NCBI GenBank assembly: GCA_049582805.1
Contig: JBAUUR010000174.1
Location: 1 to 64,000 of the forward strand
Source: CAVXFS01 sp049582805
GTDB lineage: Bacteria; Pseudomonadota; Gammaproteobacteria; Burkholderiales; Gallionellaceae
Reading direction: 5' to 3'
Length of the DNA: 64,000 nucleotides
The position numbers were made by a program, and so were the translations under genes. Below the pieces are notes generated by a model that ran no database searches, was not told the origin of the DNA, and saw only the letters and a list, made by a program, of their open reading frames with translations. This document shows, in pieces, positions 36,364 through 46,037 of the stretch (position 1 is the stretch's first letter; the number at the start of each line of letters is the position of its first letter).

Positions 36364-37692
36364 CTACTTGCCGAAATAATATTGGCAGGTTCCGGTGCAT
36401 TGGTCGGCACCAGTAGGGGTGGTCGCATTCCGCACGTTGAAGTAATAAGTTGTTCCGCCAGTCAATTTACATTGACCGCGTGGAGCGGTTCCGGTCGTGT
36501 TCCATGTTACCCCAGGGTTATTGCCCGCAGCCGAAGCAGAACAGGCAGCCCCTACAGGAGTGGCAAAACCGCATGGGGTTGTTGATACGACCAACAGCTT
36601 GCCTACATTCGGCGGGTTGGGATACTCAATTTGTGAAGTCTGAGAAACATTTGCCGCCACAGTAAACTGGAATGCAAACTGTTGTCCGTTATTCATGGTC
36701 TGTATGGGCGTGTACCCTATTTGCACGCCATTGCCAGGCCAGCTGGCTGGTACGATCGTGCAGCCGGCGGGGGCGCCTCCTCCTCCAGAGGTGCTTGCTG
36801 TCACCGTTATCGTAGTAGAGACGGTGTTGCTTGGACCGCCCGCATTGCTTGCCGTTACGGATGCTGTGTATGCACTCGCCGAAGGCAGATTGGCGGCAGG
36901 GACAGTGCAGGTATTTGTAGTACAACTCGTCAGCGTAGTGCCGCCCACCCTCCAGGTATAGCCCGTGGGTGAGTTACTGCAGCTTACGCTTAAGCCTTGA
37001 GAACTGCCCACCGTCAGGGATGGAGTCGAAGGGCTGATCGAACCGCATGACGGCGGCGTCACGGCTGCTGTGACGGTCACAGATACGGAATTGCTTGCGG
37101 CGTCGCCGTAGTCATTGGCGCCTACCACATAGTATGTTGTGGTAGGTCCCGAAGGAAAGACGATCCCGCCGGGCGGGTTGATCATTTGAGAATAAGTGCC
37201 GTTACCGGGGCCGGAATACCAGCTCAAACTCTCATTCGGATACACGTTCTCGCAATTTGGCAACAAGGTAACCGAAGCGCCCGCAGCGACGGTTGTCGTT
37301 GACGCCGACAGGGAACACGTCGGGTAGTAGGGAGGAGCAGCATTAACTAGAATCGATGCCACAGCGCCAAGGGTTGAATCACCAGTGTTTTTGGCGCTCA
37401 CGTTATAGGTATGCGTGTTGGCCGTCAGAACGGGTTCGGAATACTGGCTTCCGATGCCGATACTTGCAGGTGCGCTATCTTCAGTCCAATTGTAACCTGA
37501 ACTGGCGTCAATGACTTTGCTCGGGTCTGGCGTGCAATTTGCCACCAAGGTCACAGTAGTAGTTCCGCTCACATCGCCAATCGTATATGTCGGTGCGCAT
37601 ATCGGCAAGGCCTGAGCCGAACCCCAGCTTGCCACCCAGAACGTACCGAATGCAATTGCGCTCAGTAGCGACTTCGTTATCTTGAATTTCAT
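36364..37692 (-). CDS. Secreted protein with Ig-like repeats
   Basis: The ~442-residue product has a signal peptide (MKFKITKSLLSAIAFGTFWV ... AQA) followed by repeated beta-rich modules with paired cysteines. These resemble bacterial Ig-like domains (TASNAGGPSNTVSTTITVTA and SVSVTVTAAVTPPSCG). The last ~130 residues (from GCTIVPASWPGNG) form a separate Cys-containing domain without a recognised family. ATG 37692 is chosen over an upstream in-frame ATG because GAGGAG lies 6 bases before it and the signal peptide begins there. It is likely extracellular or surface-exposed; no anchor motif is seen. Function unknown. Confidence 0.8.
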   Translation of the reverse strand: MKFKITKSLLSAIAFGTFWVASWGSAQALPICAPTYTIGDVSGTTTVTLVANCTPDPSKVIDASSGYNWTEDSAPASIGIGSQYSEPVLTANTHTYNVSAKNTGDSTLGAVASILVNAAPPYYPTCSLSASTTTVAAGASVTLLPNCENVYPNESLSWYSGPGNGTYSQMINPPGGIVFPSGPTTTYYVVGANDYGDAASNSVSVTVTAAVTPPSCGSISPSTPSLTVGSSQGLSVSCSNSPTGYTWRVGGTTLTSCTTNTCTVPAANLPSASAYTASVTASNAGGPSNTVSTTITVTASTSGGGGAPAGCTIVPASWPGNGVQIGYTPIQTMNNGQQFAFQFTVAANVSQTSQIEYPNPPNVGKLLVVSTTPCGFATPVGAACSASAAGNNPGVTWNTTGTAPRGQCKLTGGTTYYFNVRNATTPTGADQCTGTCQYYFGK

Positions 37693-38059
37693 CTCATTCT
37701 CCTCGCAGATTTCGATTGGCAGAAGCATCATTAAAAAATCAAACATTTTTATTATTCAACATTTGGCACCGGAAATGAATGATAGTTCCGCATTCATTTT
37801 GTCATGATGCTAATACTAGCAAATTTGCCGCGAGAGTCCACACCGATCGTCTGATAATGAGGCCGCGATGAACGGCGCAGCGACGGGTGGTTAGAAAGGG
37901 ACTGGTTTATCCGGCACTTGGGGCATGGGAACATGCTGCTGCGTCGGATGATTAATCGTACCCGCTGTGTCTTGACGGTTAAATTTCGTCGGTAAAAAAA
38001 GCGGGGATAAGAATCATCCCCGCTTCGATCAACATACCCGCATGCGGGTGCGCTGCATG
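37693..38059. other. Intergenic region with leader of the Ig-like gene and a terminator
   Basis: This 367-base AT-rich stretch holds the upstream region of the minus-strand gene starting at 37692 and, at its far end, the terminator of the next gene. No open frame looks real, and I could not place a convincing promoter. Confidence 0.5.
37994..38026 (-). terminator. Rho-independent terminator after the 38060 gene
   Basis: On the minus strand AAGCGGGGAT pairs with ATCCCCGCTT around a short loop and is followed directly by a T-run (TTTTTTT). It is about 34 bases after the stop at 38060. Confidence 0.9.
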
Positions 38060-39535
38060 TTACTGGATCTTCGTTGTCATCTTGTGGTTGAAGTTACCGC
38101 CATAGTTCGACAACACTCCACCCACATCGCCGTTAACAAAGTCCTGCACCATGAAACCAACGACCGGCAGACCGTAATAGGTGGCATTCGCAGTATACGA
38201 AGTACCGCCATTGGGTGTTATCGTGGTATCCGTGAAGGGGGTTTGCATTATGTTAGCGGCACCGTCGAACGAGAGCTTCGCCCAGCCATCCTGGAAGTTC
38301 ACCGGAATGTTAACGCTGTTCGTCGAACCCAGCACGTTGCTGTCGTTGAAGGTCACAACCGTGGACTCCCAGCACAGCGAATTGTATTGGGTCGGCGGGG
38401 GTGGCGAGAAGCTCACGTTCTGGATCAACTGCTCTTCACGATCCCAGTAGCTCACGTCAACCTTCTCACAGGCGCCATTCCAGAAGTTCGTGGTGAAGGG
38501 CTGGAGTGCAGAATAAGAAATATTGCTACTAGGTTCTTGTATCGGCACATACCAGTGCTTGGTCGGCATCGTCACTACCCAGTCGGTACCAGACAGGGTT
38601 GCAGCATCCAGCACATAGTCATTCATGACGTTGTCATGCATCAGCACTGCGCTGACCGCATCAACACCTCCGTACCTGTAACCAGTCGAAGGCCAATAGG
38701 TTTGTACAACGACGTTATTGTAAAACACGGTACTATTCGGATCGGCGTTTGTCGCGTTCGGGTAAATGGTCGAAGCAGGCGCCCAGATACCTTGGGGACG
38801 GTAACTGGCGCTAGTGAAGTTATCCAGCGCAACCGGGTCATAGCCATAATCCGTGCCTTCCGCCACATTGATCAGTGTGGCATTGCCTTCCAGGCCGCCA
38901 CTAGCAGCGGAAAGCGGATGATTCCCCGACGGAGACATGTCCATCGTCCCTGATGGCTGCTGGACGTAGGCGCAGTTAGCCGGTATGCCGGAACTGTGGA
39001 GGACAGCGGCAGCCACGGCGGAGTCGGTAATCGTGCCCATTTCGATGATTTCGAAATAGCCTTCGCGAGTGCGATCCAGCGATTGGTCTCCACCGTCGCC
39101 GCCGGATGTCTCAAAACCTCCGCCAGCAGGTGGATTGGCGCCGCTATAGGCGTAATTCACGAAAGCCTGGCCGGCCGCAGGAATGGCCGGATAGGTGCAA
39201 GAGGTGTCTTTAGTGATCAGCATCGCGCCGGTCGCTGTTGCCGTAAGAGCACCGGTCCACATGTCATATGGAGACAAGTAGAGGTTGAAGTCCAACACTT
39301 CACGGCTATTCTTCCCCTCGGTGAAACGCACCTTGACCGCCTTCGGGAAACTGCTAGTGTTGGTCAGGGAGATGTACGTATCCGTACCGTTGCGCACGGT
39401 GTAGTACGGATAAATCAGATACTGCCCAAGTCCGTTTGAATTCACGTTCACCGCAGCAGCGCTGCCAGCCAGACCAACTGCACCAAGACCTGCCGCCACA
39501 GCCAAGTACAGTGATTTCTTTTTAAATTTATTCAT
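38060..39535 (-). CDS. Secreted/surface protein of unknown function
   Basis: The 491-residue product has a signal peptide (KKKSLYLAVAAGLGAVGLAGSAAA). The mature N-terminus reads VNVNSNGLGQYLIYPYYTVRNGTDTYISL, and VKVRFTEGKNSREVLDFNLYLSPYD follows. I have an impression of similar secreted proteins in methylotrophic and sulfur- or iron-oxidising proteobacteria but cannot name a family. The composition is low in Cys, rich in Asn, Thr and Tyr and suggests a beta-rich extracellular protein. AGGAG precedes the ATG by about 9 bases, the upstream region is very AT-rich, and a strong terminator follows. Together these suggest a well-expressed single-gene unit. Confidence 0.78.
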   Translation of the reverse strand: MNKFKKKSLYLAVAAGLGAVGLAGSAAAVNVNSNGLGQYLIYPYYTVRNGTDTYISLTNTSSFPKAVKVRFTEGKNSREVLDFNLYLSPYDMWTGALTATATGAMLITKDTSCTYPAIPAAGQAFVNYAYSGANPPAGGGFETSGGDGGDQSLDRTREGYFEIIEMGTITDSAVAAAVLHSSGIPANCAYVQQPSGTMDMSPSGNHPLSAASGGLEGNATLINVAEGTDYGYDPVALDNFTSASYRPQGIWAPASTIYPNATNADPNSTVFYNNVVVQTYWPSTGYRYGGVDAVSAVLMHDNVMNDYVLDAATLSGTDWVVTMPTKHWYVPIQEPSSNISYSALQPFTTNFWNGACEKVDVSYWDREEQLIQNVSFSPPPPTQYNSLCWESTVVTFNDSNVLGSTNSVNIPVNFQDGWAKLSFDGAANIMQTPFTDTTITPNGGTSYTANATYYGLPVVGFMVQDFVNGDVGGVLSNYGGNFNHKMTTKIQ

Positions 39536-39712
39536 GCTTTGCTTACTCCTTTTAGTTCTTTAACAATTGTTAAGATCAGATACTTCTTCTAGAAGTTGTT
39601 ACCGGTACCACATTTTCAATCGTTACCACAGTTATAATTTTATAACATACTCATTTCTTCTTACAAGTGATTTCTTACGTGCATACCCCCTCCCTCTAAT
39701 CAGCTACACGAT

Positions 39713-40135
39713 TTACTTGCGAGGAACATACCACCACTTCCCACTTTCTTGCAACCAATCTTCAAACAGCATGGTTTCCATTGACTTCATGTCTTTAAAG
39801 CTGTGTTCTATTAGCATAGTAACCTTACACAAATCTTTTTCACACGAGACCGAATTCACTGTTGCTTTTTTCCAACTGCCGGCACGAATCCTTGCCTTAT
39901 ACACATCGAATGACATGGTGCTGCGTGTGCCGGGGCTCAAGTATCCATAAGCTTTTGCCAGATCGCCTTGTATCAATGCATCCCACCGAGCTGAGGCCAA
40001 ATTTGCAACCTCAATTTTTGGATCAAGCCTCGATGTATCTGTCTTTTCGTCATGCTTCAGTCCGGTGCAACCTGTCACTACTGCAATCAATAATGCCACT
40101 GCCGTGTATCGTTTCAATGTTTGGGTCATCCACAA
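39713..40135 (-). CDS. Small putative lipoprotein
   Basis: This 140-residue protein (possibly 138 from an internal ATG at 40129) carries a lipoprotein signal: KRYTAVALLIAVVTGC, where the cysteine near residue 23 would be lipidated. The mature part (ASARWDALIQGDLAKAYGYLSPGTRSTMSFDVYKARI ... WWYVPRK) looks like a small NTF2-like or DUF4864-type fold, but this is only an impression. It contains a cysteine pair (SCEKDLC). No close operon partner: the next gene on each side is more than 170 bases away. Confidence 0.75.
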   Translation of the reverse strand: MWMTQTLKRYTAVALLIAVVTGCTGLKHDEKTDTSRLDPKIEVANLASARWDALIQGDLAKAYGYLSPGTRSTMSFDVYKARIRAGSWKKATVNSVSCEKDLCKVTMLIEHSFKDMKSMETMLFEDWLQESGKWWYVPRK

Positions 40136-40626
40136 TCCTGATTTAAAAACGCTACATAACCTTTAATGGTTGAAGGCTATTTGATATTCAGTCTTTCGTC
40201 AAGAAAGCGCCTTAAAATTCTATCGTCTTACCGTATCATTTATGCAACATTGCCAGCGATTATCTCTCCAGCTTGTTGAGGTTGTGTTTGATAGGGCGGA
40301 ACACCTCAATCCCAAAAAAAAATATCACAAACGCGATTGGCTTATCGGTTCGCGCCAGACACAATGCATTTCCGCTGCCATCGATAGTCGAACTCGGAAC
40401 TGCCCGCTATCAATCTTCAGGTTCAATTCAACCAGCGAAATGTAACTTGCTCAACTGTGCTTGTCTGTTGTCAAGCCAAAAATTACCACATTGCTGCTGC
40501 CAACTGCCGGAACATCCCGGTCAAAAAAAGTTTTTCTGCGATTCCATTTTGCGTATCGTTGAATTTTTTTGAGAGCGCGTTGAATGCTCGCATTTTTATA
40601 TGACATATTCATGACTGCGGGCAGGG
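40136..40626. other. 491-base AT-rich region without a supported gene
   Basis: No open frame with a ribosome site or recognisable protein was found. An imperfect hairpin (TTGAGGTTGTGTT with AACACCTCAA, about 40276-40308) is followed by an A-run, the wrong orientation for a plus-strand terminator. The region holds the upstream sequences of the lipoprotein gene at 40135 and the downstream end of the purM-purN-DUF3108 operon. Codon pattern and base composition differ from its flanks. Confidence 0.5.
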
Positions 40627-41340
40627 TCACTGCATGAAATCGAAACGCGTCACCACCTGTGTAAGCTCCCCCCCATCCGGATCGGTAATCGTCATCTTGA
40701 AAGGAAAGTTGGCGTGATCTGTCGCCAGCCAGATTTCTGTCCGGCTTTCACCCGCCTTCACCGGGCTGGCCACATACAGCGCCTTGAACGTGCCGAGCGG
40801 AACGGTCACGCTTTGGGTGGTAGAGACAAAGTAGTTGTAGATGTCCACCTTGCTGCCATTGGTCATGTGGAAATCAAGCGGGGAGGAGCTTTTCAAGGTC
40901 AGGAACATGAACTGGTACATCGCGCTCAGCCGGTCCTGGGTATCTGCCGGCAACGGCAATGTGCGCTTGCCGTTACGGTCGGTCAAAGTAATGCGGCTGG
41001 TTGCCCAATCAAAATCGGCGCGCGTATTCCGTTCGACATCTATTTTGCGCTGGCTTGAAAAAACTGATGGCCGCAATCCGGATTGAGTCAGCGTCCCTTC
41101 ACTGCTGAGCCGGATGGTTTCCGGTTTGAACACGGCAAGCAACCCGACCGCATCGCTCACACTCTCGATCCTGTAATGGTCATGCGTTGCGACGAAGGTC
41201 TCGGCCATCGTGGCAATCTTCATGCTGCCCTTGAACACATCATAGGCAACCTCAAGCCGCGCAGGTGCGGTTGCCGCCTGCAATGGTTGCGCATTAATGC
41301 AAAACAGCAGGCAGGCAATCAGATGCACCAGCGTGCGCAT
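40627..41340 (-). CDS. DUF3108 periplasmic protein
   Basis: This 237-residue protein starts with a signal peptide (TLVHLIACLLFCINAQPLQA). A domain of the DUF3108 type follows (ARLEVAYDVFKGSMKIATMAE, LSAMYQFMFL, GTFKALYVASPVKAGESRTEIWLATDHANFPFKMTITDPDGGELTQVV). Such proteins commonly sit next to purN in betaproteobacteria. The fold resembles beta-barrel-like lipid-carrier proteins, but no function is established. It begins 3 bases after purN ends, so it is in the purM-purN operon. Confidence 0.88.
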   Translation of the reverse strand: MRTLVHLIACLLFCINAQPLQAATAPARLEVAYDVFKGSMKIATMAETFVATHDHYRIESVSDAVGLLAVFKPETIRLSSEGTLTQSGLRPSVFSSQRKIDVERNTRADFDWATSRITLTDRNGKRTLPLPADTQDRLSAMYQFMFLTLKSSSPLDFHMTNGSKVDIYNYFVSTTQSVTVPLGTFKALYVASPVKAGESRTEIWLATDHANFPFKMTITDPDGGELTQVVTRFDFMQ

Positions 41341-41343
41341 GGT

Positions 41344-42018
41344 CTATTCCAGCCCCGGTGAAACGAGCGCAGCGCCGGGTTGTTCAAGACGCTTTAGCAC
41401 GACTTTTCCGTCTTCGGACAGACTCAGGTGGCCGCTGCAGAACCAGCGAACCGCCTGCGGATAAATTCGGTGCTCCTGATGCAGCACTCTTGCCGCAAGG
41501 GTTTGCGGCGTATCGTTGCCAAGAATCGGTATGGCCGACTGGATGATAATCGGGCCATGGTCGAGGTCAGCGGTGACAAAGTGCACGGTACAGCCATGAA
41601 TCTTTACGCCGTCCTGCAACGCGCGCGCGTGCGTATCCAGTCCGCCATATGCGGGAAGCAGCGAAGGATGAATGTTGATCAGCCTGCCCCGGAAACGCGA
41701 TACGAAATTCGGGGTAAGGATACGCATGAATCCAGCCAGTACGATCAAATCCGGCTGGTACTGCTCCATGGCCGAGGCAAGCGCAAGATCAAAGGACAGG
41801 CGATCCGGATAGTCGCGGTGCGAAACGACACGAGTTGCGACGCCATGTTGCCTGGCTGTCTCAAGGCCGGATGCATCGGCACGATTACTGATGACCGCAG
41901 CAATATGGCAGCATGGCAGGTCAGCCTCGAGCAGCGCCTGCATGTTGCTGCCGCGCCCCGAGATCAGGATCACAACGGATTTTTGCTGGGTATTATTCAA
42001 CCCGGGTTTGCGCTTCAT
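41344..42018 (-). CDS. purN: Phosphoribosylglycinamide formyltransferase (GART)
   Basis: This 224-residue enzyme transfers a formyl group from 10-formyl-THF to GAR in purine synthesis. Diagnostic blocks are VVILISGRGSNMQALLEA for the phosphate site, LAGFMRILTPNFV, and INIHPSLLPAYGGLDTHARAL with the catalytic His, followed by GCTVHFVTADLDHGPII with the catalytic Asp. It overlaps the end of purM by 26 bases, so the pair is coupled. N-terminus and length are normal. Confidence 0.96.
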   Translation of the reverse strand: MKRKPGLNNTQQKSVVILISGRGSNMQALLEADLPCCHIAAVISNRADASGLETARQHGVATRVVSHRDYPDRLSFDLALASAMEQYQPDLIVLAGFMRILTPNFVSRFRGRLINIHPSLLPAYGGLDTHARALQDGVKIHGCTVHFVTADLDHGPIIIQSAIPILGNDTPQTLAARVLHQEHRIYPQAVRWFCSGHLSLSEDGKVVLKRLEQPGAALVSPGLE

Positions 42019-43033
42019 CGCCTAGTCGTGCCTGTATCGTGCCGATGACCCATGCCGTTTCTCCAGCGGCATGGAGATGGCTGAGCGCTTCAGGTGTATC
42101 ACTCGCGGACACGATCACGACCATGCCAATGCCACAATTGAAAGTGCGGTACATTTGCTGTTGCGCCACGTTGCCCTGATCGCGCAACCAGCCGAACAGC
42201 TTCGGCATGTCCCACGACTCCCGGTCGAGCACGGCAACCACATTTTCCGGCAACACGCGTGGCACATTCTCCAGCAGCCCGCCTCCGGTGATGTGCGCCA
42301 TCCCCTTGACCCTGACTTTCTGCATGAGTGCCAGCAGCGGTTTTACGTAGATGCGCGTGGGCGCCATGATGCAATCGGCCAGCGTGCGCTCGCCGTCGAA
42401 TTTCGCATTGAGCTCGGGCTTGCTGCGTTCGATGATTTTGCGCAGCAGCGAATAGCCATTGGAATGGGCGCCGCTGGAGGCCAGTCCCAGTACCACATCG
42501 CCGGGCCGAATGTCGACGCCAGTGATGATCTGCGACTTTTCCACCACGCCCACGGCGAATCCCGCCAGATCGTATTCGCCGACCGGATACATGCCCGGCA
42601 TCTCGGCAGTCTCGCCGCCGATCAGCGCGCAGCCCGCCTGTTCACAGCCATGCGCGATGCCCTTGATTACCTCGGTCGCAGCTTCCACGTCGAGCTTGCC
42701 GCAGGCAAAATAGTCGAGGAAGAACAGCGGTTCGGCACCTTGCACCAGGATATCGTTCACGCTCATCGCCACCAGGTCCACACCGACGCTATCGTGGCGG
42801 TTCAATTCAAATGCCAGCTTCAGTTTGGTGCCCACACCGTCGGTGCCGGAAACCAATACCGGTTCGCGGTATTTTTTGGAAATTTCCACCAGCGCCCCGA
42901 AGCCGCCGATGCCGCCCAGCACTTCCGGACGCATGGTGCGTTTGGCAAACGGCTTGATGTTTTCAACCAGCCGATCACCGGCATCGATGTCCACACCGGC
43001 GTCGCGGTAGGAGAGGGGGTTATTCTGACTCAA
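41993..43033 (-). CDS. purM: Phosphoribosylformylglycinamidine cyclo-ligase
   Basis: This 346-residue AIR synthetase shows YRDAGVDIDAGDRLVENIKP at the N-terminus, VSGTDGVGTKLKLA, GGETAEMPGMY and HITGGGLLENVPRVLP. It closes the imidazole ring in purine synthesis using ATP. Length equals E. coli PurM (345). It is the first gene of purM-purN-DUF3108 and faces hda, with 257 bases between them. In many betaproteobacteria a PerM-like permease gene lies in this gap; none is seen here. Confidence 0.97.
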   Translation of the reverse strand: MSQNNPLSYRDAGVDIDAGDRLVENIKPFAKRTMRPEVLGGIGGFGALVEISKKYREPVLVSGTDGVGTKLKLAFELNRHDSVGVDLVAMSVNDILVQGAEPLFFLDYFACGKLDVEAATEVIKGIAHGCEQAGCALIGGETAEMPGMYPVGEYDLAGFAVGVVEKSQIITGVDIRPGDVVLGLASSGAHSNGYSLLRKIIERSKPELNAKFDGERTLADCIMAPTRIYVKPLLALMQKVRVKGMAHITGGGLLENVPRVLPENVVAVLDRESWDMPKLFGWLRDQGNVAQQQMYRTFNCGIGMVVIVSASDTPEALSHLHAAGETAWVIGTIQARLGDEAQTRVE

Positions 43034-43290
43034 GTTGAGTTCTCGCTTTCTTCGGGATAAAGTGCAGGCAGCTTTATCCGCAGGATTTTACCCCAAATGC
43101 CCATGGAACGCCTTGCCGTACTGCAATGGATAACCTCCTCGCTGCGCATGTTGCCTGGTCATTTGCAGAGCGCACGAAGCGTCGCCGCCAGGCTGCTGCC
43201 CTGCATGGCCGGCGCTGGCGCTGTGCTGCCGGTGCTGCTGCGCCATCGGAAAAATTGGTATGAATCCAGTTCACTTTGCCGGGGATGAAC

Positions 43291-43938
43291 ATGACCCAAT
43301 TGCTGCTCGACATCGCACCCGAGTGGATACCCACACTGGACAATTTTGTTGCCGGGCGCAATGTTGAATTGCTCTCCGCCTTGCGCCAGGCGCTGGCGGG
43401 GACAAGCGATGAACGTTTTTTCTACCTGTGGGGGGAGGCGGGCAGCGGCAGGAGCCACCTGCTGCAGGCGACCGTGGGACAGGCACGCGCAGCGGGTCAA
43501 TCCGCGATTTGCTTGTGCGGCGCTGTGCCGGATGCGATGCAGGTTGCCGCGGTGGACGACGTGGAATTGTTGAACGACAGCGCACAAATCGCGTTGTTTG
43601 AACGCTACAATCAAATGCGCGAAAGCGGCGGCATGTTGCTGGTCAGTGGCGCGATAGCGCCGGCACAATTGAAATTGCGCGATGACTTGCGCACTCGCTT
43701 AGGCTGGGGTCTGGTGTATCAGGTGCAGGCATTGAATGATACGGAAAAGGCCCGGGCGCTGGAAGGTCACGCGCAAGCCCGCGGCTTCGGCCTGCCCCAG
43801 GAAGTCACACAATATCTGCTGCGTCACGGTCGCCGCGACGTGCCCTCGCTGCTGGCCACACTGGATGCACTGGATGCACTCTGTCTGCGCCTGAAGCGCC
43901 CGGCATCCATATCGTTATTGAAAACTGTGTTGCCGTGA
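43291..43938 (+). CDS. hda: DnaA-related regulatory protein Hda
   Basis: This ~215-residue AAA+ protein is related to the DnaA ATPase domain. The P-loop is GEAGSGRSHLLQA; arginine instead of lysine is normal in Hda. Hda with the loaded beta clamp stimulates ATP hydrolysis by DnaA to prevent reinitiation. An N-terminal clamp-binding motif (QLLLDI, matching QL[SP]LPL-like) starts right after ATG 43291, which supports this start; GGGGA lies 5 bases before it. A second ATG at 43285 is possible. Length is slightly under E. coli Hda (233). Confidence 0.9.
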   Translation: MTQLLLDIAPEWIPTLDNFVAGRNVELLSALRQALAGTSDERFFYLWGEAGSGRSHLLQATVGQARAAGQSAICLCGAVPDAMQVAAVDDVELLNDSAQIALFERYNQMRESGGMLLVSGAIAPAQLKLRDDLRTRLGWGLVYQVQALNDTEKARALEGHAQARGFGLPQEVTQYLLRHGRRDVPSLLATLDALDALCLRLKRPASISLLKTVLP

Positions 43939-44005
43939 TTCTTCCGACAGTTGCCGCCCGCTCCACATGGCCCTTGTCGCCCAAAAAAACCAGAAAAGGC
44001 GCTAT

Positions 44006-45949
44006 TCAGGCGTCAGGCTTGTCTGGCATAACCGAGCCGATGTCAAAATCAATTGCCGCGTACGACGGGATCTCCGCAATTAGCGGTTGATCCTGTTTCT
44101 TGATCTTCCCTGTGTCAGAACCGGCTTCGGTTGCCGGCGCGCGGGTAAGCTTGTCGGGGACCGGGAGAAAATCCCGAGAGTCCTCAGCGTCGTCCGCCCG
44201 GGATGCAACCGCAGGCTTATCCAATTCAAAAACGGGGCTGGCTGGTTCCGCCTCCGAATTTTGCTGCAATCCTTTAAATTGGTCGGGGGTAATCACTCCT
44301 TGCGATACCAGATATTCCCCGATGCTCCCGTCACGTCCCGGGTCGAAGCCGGCCAGGAAGTCTTCCATGTCCTGCAAGGTTACCCGGATACCTGACAACG
44401 AATCCACGCCAACTTCCTGCTGATGGAGCAATGCCTTATTGAGTTGGGCATCGGTGATCATCTTTTGCGAAATCAGGTATTCGCCAAAACGGCCATGTCG
44501 CTTTGGATCGAAGCCTGCCATGCAATTCAACAAATCCTGCTCTGACAATGCTCCCATTTCCACCAGGATGCTGCCGACCAGCCTTTTCTTGCTTAGCGTA
44601 AGTTGCTTAAGGACACTGGCTGTGACATCCAGGTTCTTGTCCCCCGCATACAGTGGATTTCCCTGGTCAAGGGTTCGTCCCAATGCCTGTATCATCTTCC
44701 ATGAGTCACTTTGAGGATTGAGTTTGAAAAAATCACGTGCTGACCGTTCAAAGTCTTTTGCCTTTCCAAGAGACGAAAGAATGGACATCAACAGCACCCA
44801 CGCCTCGGTGTAAGTCGGGTTCTGCGCAATAATTTCACGCAATATCTCAATTGCCTTGTCTGGATGGCCATGAGTGGCATAAAGTTCGGCTTCTTCAAGC
44901 ATTGAATCGTCTTTGGCCAATTCTTCCTTGCTCTTTATCGACGAGGACGGCTGCGACGTTTCTGTCACAGGAACGGGCGCACCAGGAAATTGTTCGGCAT
45001 GTCTGCCGGGAGACTCCCCCGGAAAAACGGCAACGGGCAGCGGGTTTATGCCGGATGCTGCATCTTGGCCTCCCGATTTTTCCAGATCTGGCTGTTCAGA
45101 TTGCCTTGATTTGCGATGGTTGTAATACTTCAAACCCTGCCATAGCGCCAGCACCGCAAACAGAAGGCCTGCACCAACCAACAACCCAAGTTGAGTGTTT
45201 TGATTTTCTTGCTGCGCCCCGGCTGGAAGCTTAATCGGGGCACCCGGTTTTTTCGCGGATACTGCCGGGCTCTGCGGCCGCACACCCCCGCCTGAAGGCG
45301 CGGAAGCAGCCGATGGGTGATCATAATTGGCATGGGCAACAGGATTGACGACAATGTTGCGCTCACCCGAAGGCCTTGCCTTGCCTTGAGTCTTCCTCTG
45401 GACACCGGGCGCGACGGCTATGGCAGCCGGCATCTCGGTCGTATTGCGCACCACTTCCCTGGCCACAGGTGTCGGCGCAACGGGAGCGGCAAGCGGAACT
45501 GAAGCGGCAACGGCAACGTGAACCGGGGCGGGCGCGGGGGACAAATCCAGGTCGGGCAATATGGTCAACGTCTTGCTCAGGTTGCCGATCCCGCGACATT
45601 TGATCTGCAACTGCACGTTCGCAAAAAGTGCATCGAACGGCCGCGGTGAGCTGATGCTTACATATTGCCGCCCCCCCTCCGTCTTGATAGTCATCTGGGT
45701 ACGGCTGAAATATTCGCGCAAATTCCCCGTTGACGGATCGGTAACGGTCAAGCTCAAACAGGATTCATCCACTTTCTCGCCAGCATCGAGGATAAGCCCT
45801 ACCCGCATGAGCAATGGTTCCCCCAGCTTGCTCTGCAGTTCAGCCGCACCAAATCCGATGGCAAAACCAATGCCCGGGCAGCATAACATGACGGCCAAAG
45901 CTGCCGCTTCGATCCGTCTGTATGCATGAGCTAGTCTGAAAATTTTCAA
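44006..45949 (-). CDS. FimV-like protein with MshEN-type motifs
   Basis: This 647-residue protein has an N-terminal signal/anchor region, then a FimV N-terminal domain (FGAAELQSKLGEPLLMRVGLI; CLSLTVTDPSTGNLREYFSR). A Pro/Ala linker follows, then a transmembrane helix near 240 (LGLLVGAGLLFAVLALWQGL) and TPR-like helices at about 340-400. The C-terminal part has three copies of a 24-residue pattern at about 455-478, 485-508 and 540-563 (for example RFGEYLISQKMITDAQLNKAL). FimV organises type IV pili and polar signalling. The start seems to be TTG 45949, because an in-frame stop lies upstream and no ATG is available. Gap of 88 bases to the ATPase gene. Confidence 0.82.
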   Translation of the reverse strand: MKIFRLAHAYRRIEAAALAVMLCCPGIGFAIGFGAAELQSKLGEPLLMRVGLILDAGEKVDESCLSLTVTDPSTGNLREYFSRTQMTIKTEGGRQYVSISSPRPFDALFANVQLQIKCRGIGNLSKTLTILPDLDLSPAPAPVHVAVAASVPLAAPVAPTPVAREVVRNTTEMPAAIAVAPGVQRKTQGKARPSGERNIVVNPVAHANYDHPSAASAPSGGGVRPQSPAVSAKKPGAPIKLPAGAQQENQNTQLGLLVGAGLLFAVLALWQGLKYYNHRKSRQSEQPDLEKSGGQDAASGINPLPVAVFPGESPGRHAEQFPGAPVPVTETSQPSSSIKSKEELAKDDSMLEEAELYATHGHPDKAIEILREIIAQNPTYTEAWVLLMSILSSLGKAKDFERSARDFFKLNPQSDSWKMIQALGRTLDQGNPLYAGDKNLDVTASVLKQLTLSKKRLVGSILVEMGALSEQDLLNCMAGFDPKRHGRFGEYLISQKMITDAQLNKALLHQQEVGVDSLSGIRVTLQDMEDFLAGFDPGRDGSIGEYLVSQGVITPDQFKGLQQNSEAEPASPVFELDKPAVASRADDAEDSRDFLPVPDKLTRAPATEAGSDTGKIKKQDQPLIAEIPSYAAIDFDIGSVMPDKPDA

Positions 45950-46037
45950 GTTGAAAAGAATATTTCGAATTATTGGTGATTCGATTTTGCCGATTATTAT
46001 AAAGTGCGCTTACCGGTCATTAAACTGGATGTTGAGC

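Noticed and set aside
40242..40572. Short open frames in the 491-base gap
   Set aside because: They lack ribosome sites, overlap each other in different frames and have no recognisable features.
43097..43288. 63-codon open frame between purM and hda
   Set aside because: No ribosome site, no recognisable domain, and it runs into the hda start region; probably chance.
43420..43460. Arginine in place of the Walker A lysine in Hda
   Set aside because: This is normal for the Hda family and not an anomaly, unlike the case in the PilB/GspE-like ATPase.
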